Source: JOPF136 sp035541255
GTDB taxonomy: Bacteria > Acidobacteriota > Terriglobia > Acidiferrales > UBA7541
NCBI GenBank assembly: GCA_035541255.1
Contig: DATKNR010000006.1
Location: 1 to 64,000, forward strand
Direction of reading: 5' to 3'
Length of the DNA stretch: 64,000 nucleotides
A program made the position numbers and the translations under genes. Shown one piece after another: positions 50,421-59,360 of the stretch (the stretch's first letter is position 1; every line of letters begins with the position of its first letter). Under the pieces are notes generated by a model. It ran no database searches. It saw only the letters and a program-made list of their open reading frames with translations, and was not told the DNA's origin.

Positions 50421-50879
50421 TTGGGCCTGATGGACGGAGACCCGGGACCAGCACCAAGCAAAGTGCCACGCAACATTTTCATCGGCGTCATCGTGCTGAT
50501 GGCTGTGACGATTCCGCTCTACCTGTTGCTGCGTTTCCACACGGAAAAGGCCACGGCGAATCTCTTTCTGAATGAACTCGTGGCCGGCGACTACCAGGGC
50601 GCCTATCGCACCTGGAAGCCGGGCTCCGGCTATTCTTACGACGACTTCATGCGGGATTGGGGACCCACAGGCGAGTACGGCCCCGTGAAAAGTTACGATT
50701 TGCGCTCTGCGAGGAGTCCCGCGGGGGCTTCCGGCGTCGTCATTACGGTGGACGTCAGCACGGCCTCACCCTTTCCGGGCAACCGGGGCGCAAGCAATGT
50801 GAAGGAGGTCCGCCTCTGGGTGGAACACTCCGACCAGTCCATCAGCTACGCTCCGGAAGAAATCCACATCGTGCGTTGA
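50421..50879 (+). CDS. Membrane-anchored hypothetical protein
   Basis: 152-residue protein with one N-terminal membrane helix (about residues 19-38, VPRNIFIGVIVLMAVTIPLY) and a soluble domain outside (ANLFLNELVAGDYQGAYRTWKP onward) that resembles DUF4878/nuclear-transport-factor-like lids by its AGDYQGAYRTW pattern. I chose a TTG at 50421 because GAGGAG lies seven bases upstream; an ATG three codons later (50430) is too far from that site. Function unknown. Convergent with the heptose kinase. Confidence 0.78.
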   Translation: MGLMDGDPGPAPSKVPRNIFIGVIVLMAVTIPLYLLLRFHTEKATANLFLNELVAGDYQGAYRTWKPGSGYSYDDFMRDWGPTGEYGPVKSYDLRSARSPAGASGVVITVDVSTASPFPGNRGASNVKEVRLWVEHSDQSISYAPEEIHIVR

Positions 50880-50893
50880 CGCCGCGGAAGAAC

Positions 50894-50911
50894 CGCCGTC
50901 TCCTAACGGCG
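50894..50911. terminator. Hairpin between convergent genes
   Basis: A six-pair stem CGCCGT/ACGGCG with a six-base loop lies in the 36-base gap between the stops at 50879 and 50916. It could serve both transcripts. No U-run follows on either strand. Confidence 0.38.
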
Positions 50912-50915
50912 CTCG

Positions 50916-51971
50916 TTACAGCGAGCGAATAAGAGCAGCCAGTTCCTTGCCGCTCACCGTGGCCGTCCCCAATTTGCTGACGACAATCCCCGCCGCTGCA
51001 TTTCCCAGCGCCGCCGCATCGCGAATCGGGGCGCCGGCCGCCGCCGCCAGCGCCAGCGTCGCCAGCACCGTATCGCCCGCCCCCGTCACGTCGAACACCT
51101 GTTGCCCCTGGCCGGTCGGCCGCGCGCTCAGCCGCGAGCCAAACGGTGTCTCCTGTCCGAGCGCCGGAATTTTCAGTGCGCGGGCACCGTCGGGTTCGAA
51201 CACCATCATTCCGCGCGGCCCGCGCGTCAGCACCACCGCACTCGATTTGAACTTTTCCAGCAACTGGCTGCCCGCCAGTTCGGCGGAAGCATCGTCCTCC
51301 ACAGGCCGTGTGACCAGAAATCCCGCTTCCGCGCTGTTCAGGACAATGGCCGCGGCTCCCGGATAGGTGGCCAGCATGGACCACTTCGGCTTGACGAAGG
51401 CCGGCACGCCCAGCTTCACACACACTGCGAGCAAGCGCCGCACCAGTTCTTCGGTCACCGTTCCCTTGTCGTAGTCGGAGATCACCAGAGCGTCCAGCCC
51501 GCGCCCGGCGCGTCCGTTCTTCAGCGCCCCCACGGCTTTGGCCACCAGCTTTTCTTCCATTTCCCGGCTGAGCGGTGCGCGCGATTCGCGGTCCACGCGT
51601 ACCACCTGCTGATGGCGTGCAATAATGCGCGTTTTCAGCGTCGTTCGCCGGCCGCGATCGGCCAGCACGCCCCGTGCGTCGATTCCACGGGCCTCGAGGG
51701 AAGCCCGCAGACGCCCTCCATCCGGGTCGTCGCCGCACACACCGAAGGCCGCAGCGCGTGCTCCCAGCGCCGCCAGGTTCGCCGCCACGTTTCCCGCGCC
51801 ACCGGGGCACTCGCTCTCCGCGACGAAATCCACCACGGGCACCGCGGCCTCGGGCGAAAGCCGGGTGGCGTTGCCCCACACGTAGCCGTCCAGCATGAAG
51901 TCGCCCACCACTCCGACGCGGCGGTGCGCCATCCTCCGAATCCATCGGCCCAGTTTTTTCGCCGGATTCAT
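50916..51971 (-). CDS. D-glycero-beta-D-manno-heptose-7-phosphate kinase (HldE N-domain/RfaE1)
   Basis: 351-residue PfkB-type sugar kinase. Substrate strand GDFMLDGYVWG, glycine motif CPGGAGNVAANLAALG and the anion-hole DVTGAGDTVLA match the kinase domain of HldE, which phosphorylates heptose-7-phosphate for LPS core synthesis. The nucleotidyltransferase half of HldE is absent, as in RfaE1-type enzymes. The ATG at 51969-51971 is preferred; an upstream in-frame start would add 22 residues without homology. It is downstream of the Trm112 gene on the same strand. Confidence 0.88.
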   Translation of the reverse strand: MNPAKKLGRWIRRMAHRRVGVVGDFMLDGYVWGNATRLSPEAAVPVVDFVAESECPGGAGNVAANLAALGARAAAFGVCGDDPDGGRLRASLEARGIDARGVLADRGRRTTLKTRIIARHQQVVRVDRESRAPLSREMEEKLVAKAVGALKNGRAGRGLDALVISDYDKGTVTEELVRRLLAVCVKLGVPAFVKPKWSMLATYPGAAAIVLNSAEAGFLVTRPVEDDASAELAGSQLLEKFKSSAVVLTRGPRGMMVFEPDGARALKIPALGQETPFGSRLSARPTGQGQQVFDVTGAGDTVLATLALAAAAGAPIRDAAALGNAAAGIVVSKLGTATVSGKELAALIRSL

Positions 51972-52083
51972 TTGAACCCTCAGCGGCCGGGCGGCCGCGT
52001 TTTCGCGGTGCGGGGCTTTGTGTCCGCAAAGCGCCAAATCGCCGGTTTCAGCCGGCAGGCCGGCAGACGTTCCTGCCGCGCCA

Positions 52084-52257
52084 TCAGCTCCCCTCGATTT
52101 TCGCCTCGTCCACGAGCATCACGGGAATATCGTCGCGGATGGGATAGACGCGCCGGCACGTCCCGCACTTCAGCCCTTGCGAGTCCGCAGTGAGCGTCAC
52201 GGGCGTCTTGCACAGCGGGCAGACCAGAATGTCCAGCAATTCTTTGCTAACAGCCAT
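52084..52257 (-). CDS. Trm112-family zinc protein
   Basis: 57-residue protein with a zinc knuckle: CPLC near the N terminus and CGTC 17 residues later, in the Trm112 layout ELLDILVCPLCKTPV, GLKCGTCRRVYPIRDDIPVML. Such proteins bind and activate methyltransferases or assist glycosyltransferases. The ATG at 52257 has GGAGGAGG upstream. It is directly upstream of the heptose kinase, consistent with reports of Trm112-like genes near lipid A and LPS genes. Confidence 0.92.
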   Translation of the reverse strand: MAVSKELLDILVCPLCKTPVTLTADSQGLKCGTCRRVYPIRDDIPVMLVDEAKIEGS

Positions 52258-52341
52258 GCCTCCTCCACTTGGCTTCAAGTTCCGATACCGCACTGTAGCA
52301 CAGCCCTGTGGATGTGCGCCGTTCCCTCCCCGTCCGCGGGC

Positions 52342-54516
52342 CTAGCCCTTCCCTTTCGCCGTCGCCGGGCGCGCCTGCCCCACTCGCACCGTGAACCTCC
52401 CGGTCCACAGGGCGCCCAACGGCAATTCAAGCGGCCATACGGCCAGCACCTGTGAGCCCTGATACACCCGCTCGAATCCTTCCTCGGATTCCGTCACCGT
52501 CTCAATGGGCGCGGTCCAGAATTCCCGCGCATTCGCCGCGGAGAGAGTGATGGCCACGTTCTGCCACTCGTCCACCAGACGCAGCTCCCCGCCCGGCACC
52601 GCGCCCGTCCACCGCAGCGGCTGCCGTATCCCATCCCACTCGAAGTAGCGGTCGGGTGCGTCGGGAGCAAGCATATTGAACACCATTTCCAGTCCCGCTT
52701 GAACGCGTAGCGGCTCGCCCGTGTGATTCGAAAGTGCCAGGTGACATGCGATCTCGAATCCCTTGCCGGTCCGCGAAAAGAGAAACGTCTTGGATGCGTG
52801 GAGCAATTGTCCTTCTGCCGGCTTCAATACTGGACGCGATGTGAATGCCGCCTGGAAAAGCATCTCCAGCCGCTCCGGCGTTCCCGCGGCCACCGCGTAT
52901 TCGCCCCCGGCAAACGCCGGCGCCTCCTCCAGCCGCAATTCCGCGTAGTCCTCGCATTTTTTCCAGGTGGGGAACAGGAAAAGCCGGAAGCAATTCCGCG
53001 CCCAGCGGTCGTAGCGCAAGAAACGGTCGAGTCCGTCCTCCTTCACCCGCATCTTGTCGTGAATCGACGCCACCGCCGCACCCTGCTGCTGCGCCGCTCC
53101 GGATTGTTTCAGCCGGTCGTGATACGCCTCCGGCCTCCGCTGGATCGAATTGATCAGTGTGACATCCGACACGCGGTAATCGAGCGCCACCATCGTTCCG
53201 CCGTCCCATGGTTTCGTGAGCGCGGCGTAGGATTCGGAGACGTGATACATCTCCTCGCGGCCGTCCGCGTCGAAGTCCAGCGTGAACACCTCCGCGTAGC
53301 TCGGCACCCCGTGGTCCGCCGCGTCGGCCAGCTTCTCCGCCATCACCAGTTCGTGCCACAGGGCCGCCCGCAGATGCGGTGCGTAAAGCCCCCCGAACAC
53401 GCCGTGCCAGTAAGCGTCGTTGCATTGGGCTCGCAGCAGATGGATGCCCGCCTGGTCCACCGCGCGGCGCAGCGGCAGCCCGCGCCGCACTTCGCGCGCC
53501 AGCCGGCGGTGCTTGGTGGAGACGTTCAGCATCTTCTTGTGCATCAGGTTCGCTTCGCTGTATTTCGTGAGAAACGTCCGCCAGAAGCTCCCCCGCAGAA
53601 ATACCAGCACGTCCGCGCGATTCGCGAATTCCTGCAGCAAGGCGTGGAATCGCTTCCGCGCCGGAGTCGGCAGCGCCCACTCCGTAAGTTCCGTGTACGA
53701 CGCGGCAGGCAAATCCGCCCGTCCCAGCGGCTGATACGACGCCATCAGGTCGCCCGGCAGCCCGGTCTCCAGCCACTCCGAATTCTTCTCGATGGCCGTA
53801 AACCACTGGTCCAGCCAGCCGTGCACGTAACAGTGGTCGTAGGTCTCGGGCCACACGCCGAACTTCTCGCAGTCGTCGCCCATCGCCGCCATTCCGCCGG
53901 GATGCGCCTGCGACGAACGCCGGAGGAATTCGATGCTTTCCTCCACGCGGCCGAAGGGCACCAGGTAACGGAGCCGCTTCAGCCCGGGAATCACTTTCAC
54001 CACCTGGTTCAGATCTTCCGTCAGGTAGTATCCGAACAGATCCGCGAGTTCAAAGCCCGCGCCCAGGAAGTGCACGTCGTCCACCAGCGTGTACTCCACT
54101 CCGGCGGCGGAAAGCGTCCACGGAAGCTGCGGCTCCCAGACTCGCTCCGTCAGCCAGGCGCCCTGCGGCCGGCGTCCGAACTGTTTTTCCAGATAATCCG
54201 ACATCCGCCGGATTTGCTCGATGCGGTCCTCGGGCGGAATCGAAATCAGAATGGGCTCGTAGAATCCGGAGCCCACCATCTCGATCTGCCCTTTCTCCAC
54301 CAATTGCCGCAACAGCGCGAAATAATCCGGGTGCCGCGCATCCATCCACTCCAGCAGGGGACCGCTGATGTGCAATCCGATCCGAATCCCGGGATGCCGC
54401 TCCACCGCCTTCACGAACGGCAGGTACGATTTCTGATAGCAAGCCTCAAAGACGCTTTCGAAATTCCCGATGGGCTGGTGCGCGTGGATGAGCAGCAGAA
54501 GCCGGAACTTCGACAA
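52342..54516 (-). CDS. GH57 family glucanotransferase/alpha-amylase
   Basis: 724-residue glycoside hydrolase family 57 enzyme acting on alpha-1,4-glucans. The catalytic nucleophile is Glu124 in WLTERVWEP and the acid/base is in AAMGDDCEKFG (Asp214); both positions and the LIHAHQPIGNFE start match Thermococcus 4-alpha-glucanotransferase. The C-terminal beta-sandwich region (DUF1925/1926 type) follows. Start: TTG at 54514-54516 with GGGGGAA upstream; an ATG at 54546 is an alternative, and an ATG at 54630 seems too far. It probably works in cytoplasmic glycogen or maltodextrin metabolism. Its partner genes are not in the window. Confidence 0.9.
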   Translation of the reverse strand: MSKFRLLLLIHAHQPIGNFESVFEACYQKSYLPFVKAVERHPGIRIGLHISGPLLEWMDARHPDYFALLRQLVEKGQIEMVGSGFYEPILISIPPEDRIEQIRRMSDYLEKQFGRRPQGAWLTERVWEPQLPWTLSAAGVEYTLVDDVHFLGAGFELADLFGYYLTEDLNQVVKVIPGLKRLRYLVPFGRVEESIEFLRRSSQAHPGGMAAMGDDCEKFGVWPETYDHCYVHGWLDQWFTAIEKNSEWLETGLPGDLMASYQPLGRADLPAASYTELTEWALPTPARKRFHALLQEFANRADVLVFLRGSFWRTFLTKYSEANLMHKKMLNVSTKHRRLAREVRRGLPLRRAVDQAGIHLLRAQCNDAYWHGVFGGLYAPHLRAALWHELVMAEKLADAADHGVPSYAEVFTLDFDADGREEMYHVSESYAALTKPWDGGTMVALDYRVSDVTLINSIQRRPEAYHDRLKQSGAAQQQGAAVASIHDKMRVKEDGLDRFLRYDRWARNCFRLFLFPTWKKCEDYAELRLEEAPAFAGGEYAVAAGTPERLEMLFQAAFTSRPVLKPAEGQLLHASKTFLFSRTGKGFEIACHLALSNHTGEPLRVQAGLEMVFNMLAPDAPDRYFEWDGIRQPLRWTGAVPGGELRLVDEWQNVAITLSAANAREFWTAPIETVTESEEGFERVYQGSQVLAVWPLELPLGALWTGRFTVRVGQARPATAKGKG

Positions 54517-54626
54517 GGGTTTCCCCCAGGAGCAAGCTAACACCATACCCCAGTTGGATTCCGCGCTACCAGTGCTTCGAGGGAGCGAGGTTCTGCCCGA
54601 GGCGTCTGCGGCCGGCGGCCCGGGAT

Positions 54627-55283
54627 TCACCCTCCGGCCGGCGGATAAATTTCTGTCTGTGCCGCGCCCGCAAATCGCGCCATCCGCTCCCCATGGCGTC
54701 TCGCGGCCAGCTCCACCGCTTCACCCCTCGCGCTCGACGGCGCAAAAATCACGGTCAGCACGTTCCGCGTCCCTGCCGTCACCATGGTTCGCTGCGAATC
54801 GCGGATTGGCCCGCCAAACGGTCCCTCGTCATCGCACAGCACCGGCTTCCCGTCCACCGGCCACATCTCCTTCCCAATCGCCAGATACGCTTCCCCGGCG
54901 CGCCCGTGCCGGAACACCAGCGGCGGCCGCAGCCGGTTGAGATCGAAGCTGCCCCAAGGCCATCCCGTTTCGCAGGATCCCAGGTTGTTCAGGTCCACCA
55001 CGTTCGACACGCGGTAGAGACCTTTGCCCTGGAGCACCCGGCGCAGCAATTGTTCGCCCGACGGCCGCGAGTGCGTCGGATCCACGCCCCATCCGCGGAA
55101 CATCGCCCGCACCGCCTGAACTGATTCGCGCACGGCAAGCTGCTCGAGCGGGATCTCGCGCTTCAGCCGCGCGCACAGTTCCGCGATTTCCTGCTCCAAC
55201 TCCGCCGATGCGGCCGCCACGGCTACTCCGCGCACCGCGACGGCGCCCACCCGCACCCCCGAAAGTTCACTCCTGATTTCCAT
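54627..55283 (-). CDS. B3/4 domain protein (PheRS-beta-like)
   Basis: 218-residue stand-alone B3/B4 domain (COG3382), related to the editing-region domain of phenylalanyl-tRNA synthetase beta. Signatures are VSNVVDLNNLGSCETGWPWGSFDLN, with the substrate pocket region MWPVDGKPVLCDDEGPFGGPIRDS. Function is not firmly established; deacylation of mischarged tRNA is one suggestion. I preferred the ATG at 55281-55283, ten codons after an alternative start. It precedes the GH57 gene on the same strand by about 110 bases. Confidence 0.85.
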   Translation of the reverse strand: MEIRSELSGVRVGAVAVRGVAVAAASAELEQEIAELCARLKREIPLEQLAVRESVQAVRAMFRGWGVDPTHSRPSGEQLLRRVLQGKGLYRVSNVVDLNNLGSCETGWPWGSFDLNRLRPPLVFRHGRAGEAYLAIGKEMWPVDGKPVLCDDEGPFGGPIRDSQRTMVTAGTRNVLTVIFAPSSARGEAVELAARRHGERMARFAGAAQTEIYPPAGG

Positions 55284-55372
55284 CGCCCGGCCTTCGCCCG
55301 GTTCGCTCGTCATTTCAAGTCAGCGCAAGTCTATCCGCGCGCGGCGCTGTAGGATAGTGCTGGCAGCGCCGC

Positions 55373-55771
55373 ATGCTCATGCTGGATGCCTCCAATCCGA
55401 TCGCCCCACGCACTGAACGTGCCGCCTTCTCCCGCGGGATTCGCCAGTTCAACACCCGCAAGTTCTGGCACGCCCACGAGTCCTGGGAACTCATCTGGCT
55501 CGCCGCTTCGGAGCCGGACAAGATATTTCTGCAGGGAATCATTCAGGTGGCTGCGGCGTTCTACCACCATCAGAAGAAGAATTACGAGGGGATGCGGTCA
55601 CTCATGCGCCGCGGACTGGCAAAGCTGGAAGGCTTCCCGGCCGGCTACCGCGGAGTTCGCCTGGAGGAGTTGCGCTGCGCCTTGCGCGAATGGCTGGCTG
55701 CGGATTTCCGTGGGGACGCGTTGCCCCGCTCCTATCCCCGGTTGCTCCGAAGGCATCGCAAGATTAGTTGA
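55373..55771 (+). CDS. DUF309 domain protein
   Basis: 132-residue cytoplasmic protein of the DUF309 family: FNTRKFWHAHESWELIW, then FLQGIIQVAAAFYHHQKKNYEGM. The conserved His and Glu residues in the AHESWE motif suggest a metal-binding or catalytic helix bundle, but no function is known. A TAGGAT/GATAGT -10-like region precedes the ATG (55350-55358). It is divergent from the B3/4 gene. Confidence 0.9.
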   Translation: MLMLDASNPIAPRTERAAFSRGIRQFNTRKFWHAHESWELIWLAASEPDKIFLQGIIQVAAAFYHHQKKNYEGMRSLMRRGLAKLEGFPAGYRGVRLEELRCALREWLAADFRGDALPRSYPRLLRRHRKIS

Positions 55772-55817
55772 ATTCGGCCGGAGTAAGTTCCAGGTATCCA
55801 GCCGGAATCGACGCGGA

Positions 55818-56087
55818 TCAGGCCTGTTTCTTCGCGTACCACTCGGAGTTGATCGCGGCAAAATTCGCCCACTTCTCCGGCAGATCTTCCAGCGCAAAAA
55901 TCGCCGTCACCGGACATACGGGCACGCAGGCACCGCAGTCAATGCACTCCGTGGGATGGATGTACAGCTGGGTCTCATTGGCAAACGCCGGCTCGTCTTT
56001 ACGCGGGTGGATGCAGTCGACCGGACATACATCCACGCATGCCGTATCCTTCGTTCCCACGCAGGGTTCCGCAATCACATAAGCCAT
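55818..56087 (-). CDS. fdxA: Ferredoxin, 3Fe-4S/4Fe-4S type
   Basis: 89-residue dicluster ferredoxin. The first cluster region is CVGTKDTACVDVCPVDC and the second CIDCGACVPVCPV, the layout of seven- or eight-iron FdxA-like ferredoxins, with a C-terminal helical tail (LPEKWANFAAINSEWYAKKQ). It transfers electrons at low potential in the cytoplasm. Its start is 238 bases from that of the divergent fdhD gene; a functional link to formate dehydrogenase is possible but no dehydrogenase is in the window. Confidence 0.93.
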   Translation of the reverse strand: MAYVIAEPCVGTKDTACVDVCPVDCIHPRKDEPAFANETQLYIHPTECIDCGACVPVCPVTAIFALEDLPEKWANFAAINSEWYAKKQA

Positions 56088-56264
56088 CGGAAAGCTCCTC
56101 GCTCAATAGTGCGCGTCCGGACTCCAGCGGACGACTATTCCTGACTTCATGGTTTTTATATCATCAAAGCCGGAGCCGCACAACTTTGCGCCCTCACGCC
56201 GGTCCGGTGTGCAGACGGACGCCGGCGTTCCCTGCTCCCCGCCCATGACTCCTGCGGACTGGTG

Positions 56265-56270
56265 TATTCT
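56265..56270 (+). promoter_or_regulatory. -10 hexamer of fdhD
   Basis: TATTCT preceded by GGTG, 55 bases before the TTG start at 56326. It supports the later start, since an ATG at 56245 would lie upstream of this element. Confidence 0.35.
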
Positions 56271-56325
56271 CCTGTTGCCGCATGGTTCTGACGCGGGCAT
56301 TTGCGGCCCCGGGAGGCCGCTCCCT

Positions 56326-57180
56326 TTGACCACGCCGTCTCGCAGCGTCGACCTTACGCTGGTCCAGGAATGGCAGGACGGCCGGCTTCGTCCCTTCCAG
56401 GACTACCTCGCCGGCGAGGAACCGCTCGAAATCCGCGCCGGCGACGCGTCCATCAGCGTCACCATGCGCACCCCCGGCCACGACCTGGAACTCGCCGCGG
56501 GCTTCCTGCTTACCGAAGGGCTGATCCAGCGCCGCGAACAGATTCGCAACATCGCTCCCGCCACGGGCTGCAAACCCACCGAGCAGGGCAACATCGTGCA
56601 GGTCGAGTTGGAACCCGAATCGCTTGCCGGCCTCAACCGCCTCCGCCGCAACTTTTACGCCACTTCGAGCTGCGGCATCTGCGGGAAGGCGTCCATTGAT
56701 GCCATTCGCCTCCGCGGTATTCCTCTGCCAAACCCGAATTTTCGTGTGAGCGCGGAAACTCTCTGCCGCCTCCCCGATTCTCTGCGCGAGGGCCAGGCCA
56801 TCTTCGGACGGACCGGCGGTCTCCATGCCGCGGCGCTGTTTTCCGCGCAGGGTCACCTGGAAGCCCAGCGCGAAGACATCGGCCGCCACAATGCCGTTGA
56901 CAAAATTGTCGGATGGGCTCTGTTCGCCGGCCGCTTGCCGCTTTCTCAATCCCTGCTCATGGTCAGCGGCCGCGGCGGATTCGAAATCATCCAGAAGGCT
57001 GCCGCCGCCGGCATCCCTGTGGTCGCTTCAGTCTCCGCGCCTTCGAGCCTTGCCGTGCGCCTGGCCCGCGAACTCCGCATGACGCTCGTCGGCTTTCTTC
57101 GCGGCCGCCGATTCGTGGTTTATGCAGGCGAAGAGCGCCTCCAAATGGGGCCCGCTGGCTCCGTCCGCGAGCCCGTATAG
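56326..57180 (+). CDS. fdhD: Formate dehydrogenase accessory sulfurtransferase FdhD
   Basis: 284-residue FdhD, which transfers sulfur from a cysteine desulfurase to the molybdenum cofactor of formate dehydrogenase. The sulfur-carrying cysteines are in SSCGICGKAS, and the cofactor-binding DIGRHNAVDKIVG is present. The TTG at 56326 has GGGAGG nine bases upstream and gives a normal length (E. coli FdhD 277); longer versions from ATGs upstream have non-conserved starts. No formate dehydrogenase gene is in the window. Confidence 0.92.
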   Translation: MTTPSRSVDLTLVQEWQDGRLRPFQDYLAGEEPLEIRAGDASISVTMRTPGHDLELAAGFLLTEGLIQRREQIRNIAPATGCKPTEQGNIVQVELEPESLAGLNRLRRNFYATSSCGICGKASIDAIRLRGIPLPNPNFRVSAETLCRLPDSLREGQAIFGRTGGLHAAALFSAQGHLEAQREDIGRHNAVDKIVGWALFAGRLPLSQSLLMVSGRGGFEIIQKAAAAGIPVVASVSAPSSLAVRLARELRMTLVGFLRGRRFVVYAGEERLQMGPAGSVREPV

Positions 57181-57315
57181 CCGCGCCAGCTGCCCTCCCT
57201 TCCCCCTCCGGTGTTAACATTCCAGGTGCGCGCGACATCTAATCCGCTCGAGGGCGGAGCCCATTGCGCCCGACAACGTTTTGCCCGGATTACGGGCACC
57301 AGTTCTGGAGGAACT

Positions 57316-57930
57316 ATGCGCCTTCGCGTTCTGAGTCTTTTCGCCGTTCTCGCTCTGGTGGCTGGCGTGGCCGCCGCGCAACAGAATTTCGGCTCGAGTG
57401 ACGTGCCTGCCGCGCCTCCCATCGGGAGCAAAATGCCCGGTATCAAGCTCGCCACGCTTACCGGCGAGTCCACCGATCTTGCAGCCTACGCGAACAAGAA
57501 CGGCCTTCTCGTCATCTTCGTTTCCGTGCAGTGCCCCGTTTCCAACGCCTATAACGGCCGTATGGAAGCCCTGGCTCAGCAGTGGCGCTCGCGCGGCTTT
57601 GGCGTCGTCGGCATCAACGCCAACCGCACCGAATCCGCGGAAGCCGTGGCGGCGCATGCCCGTGAGCACGGCCTTACTTTTCCCATCCTGAAAGATAACG
57701 ACAACCGGCTCGCGGACGCTCTGGGCGCTTCCTTCACTCCTGAAACGTATCTGTTCGATGCTTCGGGCACACTGCGCTATCACGGCCGCATCGACGACAG
57801 CAAGGACCCTTCCGGCATCAGCAAGCGCGACCTGAACGACGCTATGGAAGCTCTCGCGGCTGGAAAGTCAATTTCCATTGCCGAGACCAAGGCTTTCGGC
57901 TGCACCATCAAGCGCGTTCCGCGTTCCTAG
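57316..57930 (+). CDS. Exported redoxin with CPVS motif
   Basis: 204-residue thioredoxin-fold protein of the AhpC/TSA-redoxin type with a signal peptide (residues 1-21). The active-site position reads CPVS (Cys73), so only one cysteine is in the usual motif; a second cysteine is Cys196 near the end (AFGCTIKR). The order IKLATLTGES, LLVIFVSVQCPVSNAY and TPETYLFDASGTLRYHGRID is typical of periplasmic redoxins. The ATG has GGAGGAAC upstream. It is followed by a TlpA-like gene after 35 bases. Confidence 0.9.
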   Translation: MRLRVLSLFAVLALVAGVAAAQQNFGSSDVPAAPPIGSKMPGIKLATLTGESTDLAAYANKNGLLVIFVSVQCPVSNAYNGRMEALAQQWRSRGFGVVGINANRTESAEAVAAHAREHGLTFPILKDNDNRLADALGASFTPETYLFDASGTLRYHGRIDDSKDPSGISKRDLNDAMEALAAGKSISIAETKAFGCTIKRVPRS

Positions 57931-57965
57931 CCTCGCGGGGCCCGAAGGCGCGGGATCTAACGAGT

Positions 57966-58514
57966 ATGCGAGAGCGCTTTCCATGCATCATCCTGGCGGC
58001 CGCCGCATTTCTGCTCACGGGTTTTGTCTTGCGGGCTCAGGCACCGGCAGAAAAATCCGCCACCGCGCCTCAATCCGCTCTCGAAGTTCTCGACGCCGAC
58101 CACTACCTCGCCAAAGTAGCTGCGGAGCACGGCAAGCCGCTGATGGTCACTTTCTGGGCCACGTGGTGCGAGCCCTGCCGCGCGGAATATCCCATGGTCA
58201 ACGAACTCGTCCGCGAGTATCAGCCCAAGGGCCTGGCCGTGTTCGGCATGAACTGCGACGACGACGCTGAAGTGCCCATCGCCATCCATTTCCTCGAAAA
58301 AGTCCGGCCCGTGTTTCCCAATTACCGCAAGAAGCCCGGCAAGGAAGAGGATTTCATCAACCGCGTCGACACGAAATGGTCCGGCGCCCTGCCTGCCACC
58401 TTTTTCTATGCTCCCGACGGCCAGCTTTTCGGTACGCTCATGGGAGAACAGAAGCGCGAATCATTCGTCTCCGCCATCGAGAAGACTCTGGCCACCGCTG
58501 CGACCCGAAAGTAG
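57966..58514 (+). CDS. Exported TlpA-like thioredoxin
   Basis: 182-residue periplasmic thioredoxin-like protein. A signal segment covers residues 7-25. The redox site is Cys68-Glu-Pro-Cys71 in FWATWCEPCRAEYP, an acidic CxxC typical of reductive TlpA/ResA-type proteins used for cytochrome or disulfide reduction. The long MNCDDDAEVPIAI insertion is family-typical. It follows the CPVS redoxin, and the pair may act in sequence in the periplasm. Confidence 0.92.
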   Translation: MRERFPCIILAAAAFLLTGFVLRAQAPAEKSATAPQSALEVLDADHYLAKVAAEHGKPLMVTFWATWCEPCRAEYPMVNELVREYQPKGLAVFGMNCDDDAEVPIAIHFLEKVRPVFPNYRKKPGKEEDFINRVDTKWSGALPATFFYAPDGQLFGTLMGEQKRESFVSAIEKTLATAATRK

Positions 58515-58523
58515 CCCTCCGTA

Positions 58524-58589
58524 GCGCAGGGTTTGCCCGCCGTGGCGGGCGCAGCCTGCTTGCCGCCAGGCAGGCCCTGCGGCTTTTTC
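58524..58589 (+). terminator. Compound rho-independent terminator
   Basis: Nested stems follow the TlpA-like gene: outer GCAGGG (58526-58531) with CCCTGC (58575-58580), an inner GCCCGCC/GGCGGGC hairpin (58535-58550) and GCCTGC/GCAGGC (58553-58575), then GGCTTTTTCTTT. The U-run makes this the best intrinsic terminator in the window. It ends before the UPF0173 gene at 58636. Confidence 0.6.
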
Positions 58590-58635
58590 TTTCCCGCATG
58601 CTGTAAACTCTCCGTGTCGAAATGGAGGAATCCTC

Positions 58636-59349
58636 ATGCTGAATCTGCACGGCAATAAGATTACCTGGCTGGGCCATAGCGCCTTCCGCGTTACCACCTC
58701 AGCCGGAAAAGTCATCCTCATCGATCCGTTCCTCTCCGGCAATCCGCTCTGCCCGGAATCTGAGAAGAAGCAGCCGAAGGTGGACGCCATCCTGCTCTCG
58801 CATGCTCATGGCGACCACCTGGGCGATACGCTCGAGCTCGCGAAACAACACAAGTCCGCCATCGTCGCCATTTACGAGTTCGCCGGATGGCTCGAGTCCA
58901 AGGGCGCCACAAACACGGTGGGAATGAGCAAGGGCGGCACCACACAGGTGGCCGGCATCGAGGTCACTATGACCCACGCCTTCCACTCCTCGAGCGTCAC
59001 TGACGGCGGAAAACAAGTCTACGCCGGCGAGCCTGCCGGTCTCATCCTCCACCTACCCGGCGGCCTGCGCCTCTATCACGCCGGCGACACCTGCGTGTTC
59101 GGCGACATGAAGCTCATCGCCGAAATCTACGAGCCGCATATCGCCTGCCTTCCCATCGGCGATTTCTACACCATGGGCCCGCGTGAGGCCGCTCACGCCA
59201 TCCGCCTGCTCGGCGTCAAACACGTGCTGCCCATGCATTACGGCACGTTTCCTCCGCTCACCGGACGTCCCGCGCACGTTCGCGAGCTGACCAAGGATAT
59301 CGCCGGCCTCGAGATCCACGAGCTGAAGCCCGGCGAGTCGCTCGGCTAA
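58636..59349 (+). CDS. UPF0173 metal-dependent hydrolase (beta-lactamase fold)
   Basis: 237-residue metallo-beta-lactamase-fold hydrolase of UPF0173. The metal motif is SHAHGDHLGDT (HxHxDH), with LTWLGHSAFR-like start (ITWLGHSAFRV) and IDPFLSGNP; later ligands are in THAFHSS, HAGDTCV and MHYGTFP. Substrate unknown. A GGAGG ribosome site precedes the ATG. It is followed after 11 bases by the O-methyltransferase. Confidence 0.94.
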   Translation: MLNLHGNKITWLGHSAFRVTTSAGKVILIDPFLSGNPLCPESEKKQPKVDAILLSHAHGDHLGDTLELAKQHKSAIVAIYEFAGWLESKGATNTVGMSKGGTTQVAGIEVTMTHAFHSSSVTDGGKQVYAGEPAGLILHLPGGLRLYHAGDTCVFGDMKLIAEIYEPHIACLPIGDFYTMGPREAAHAIRLLGVKHVLPMHYGTFPPLTGRPAHVRELTKDIAGLEIHELKPGESLG

Positions 59350-59360
59350 GGCGCGCCGCC

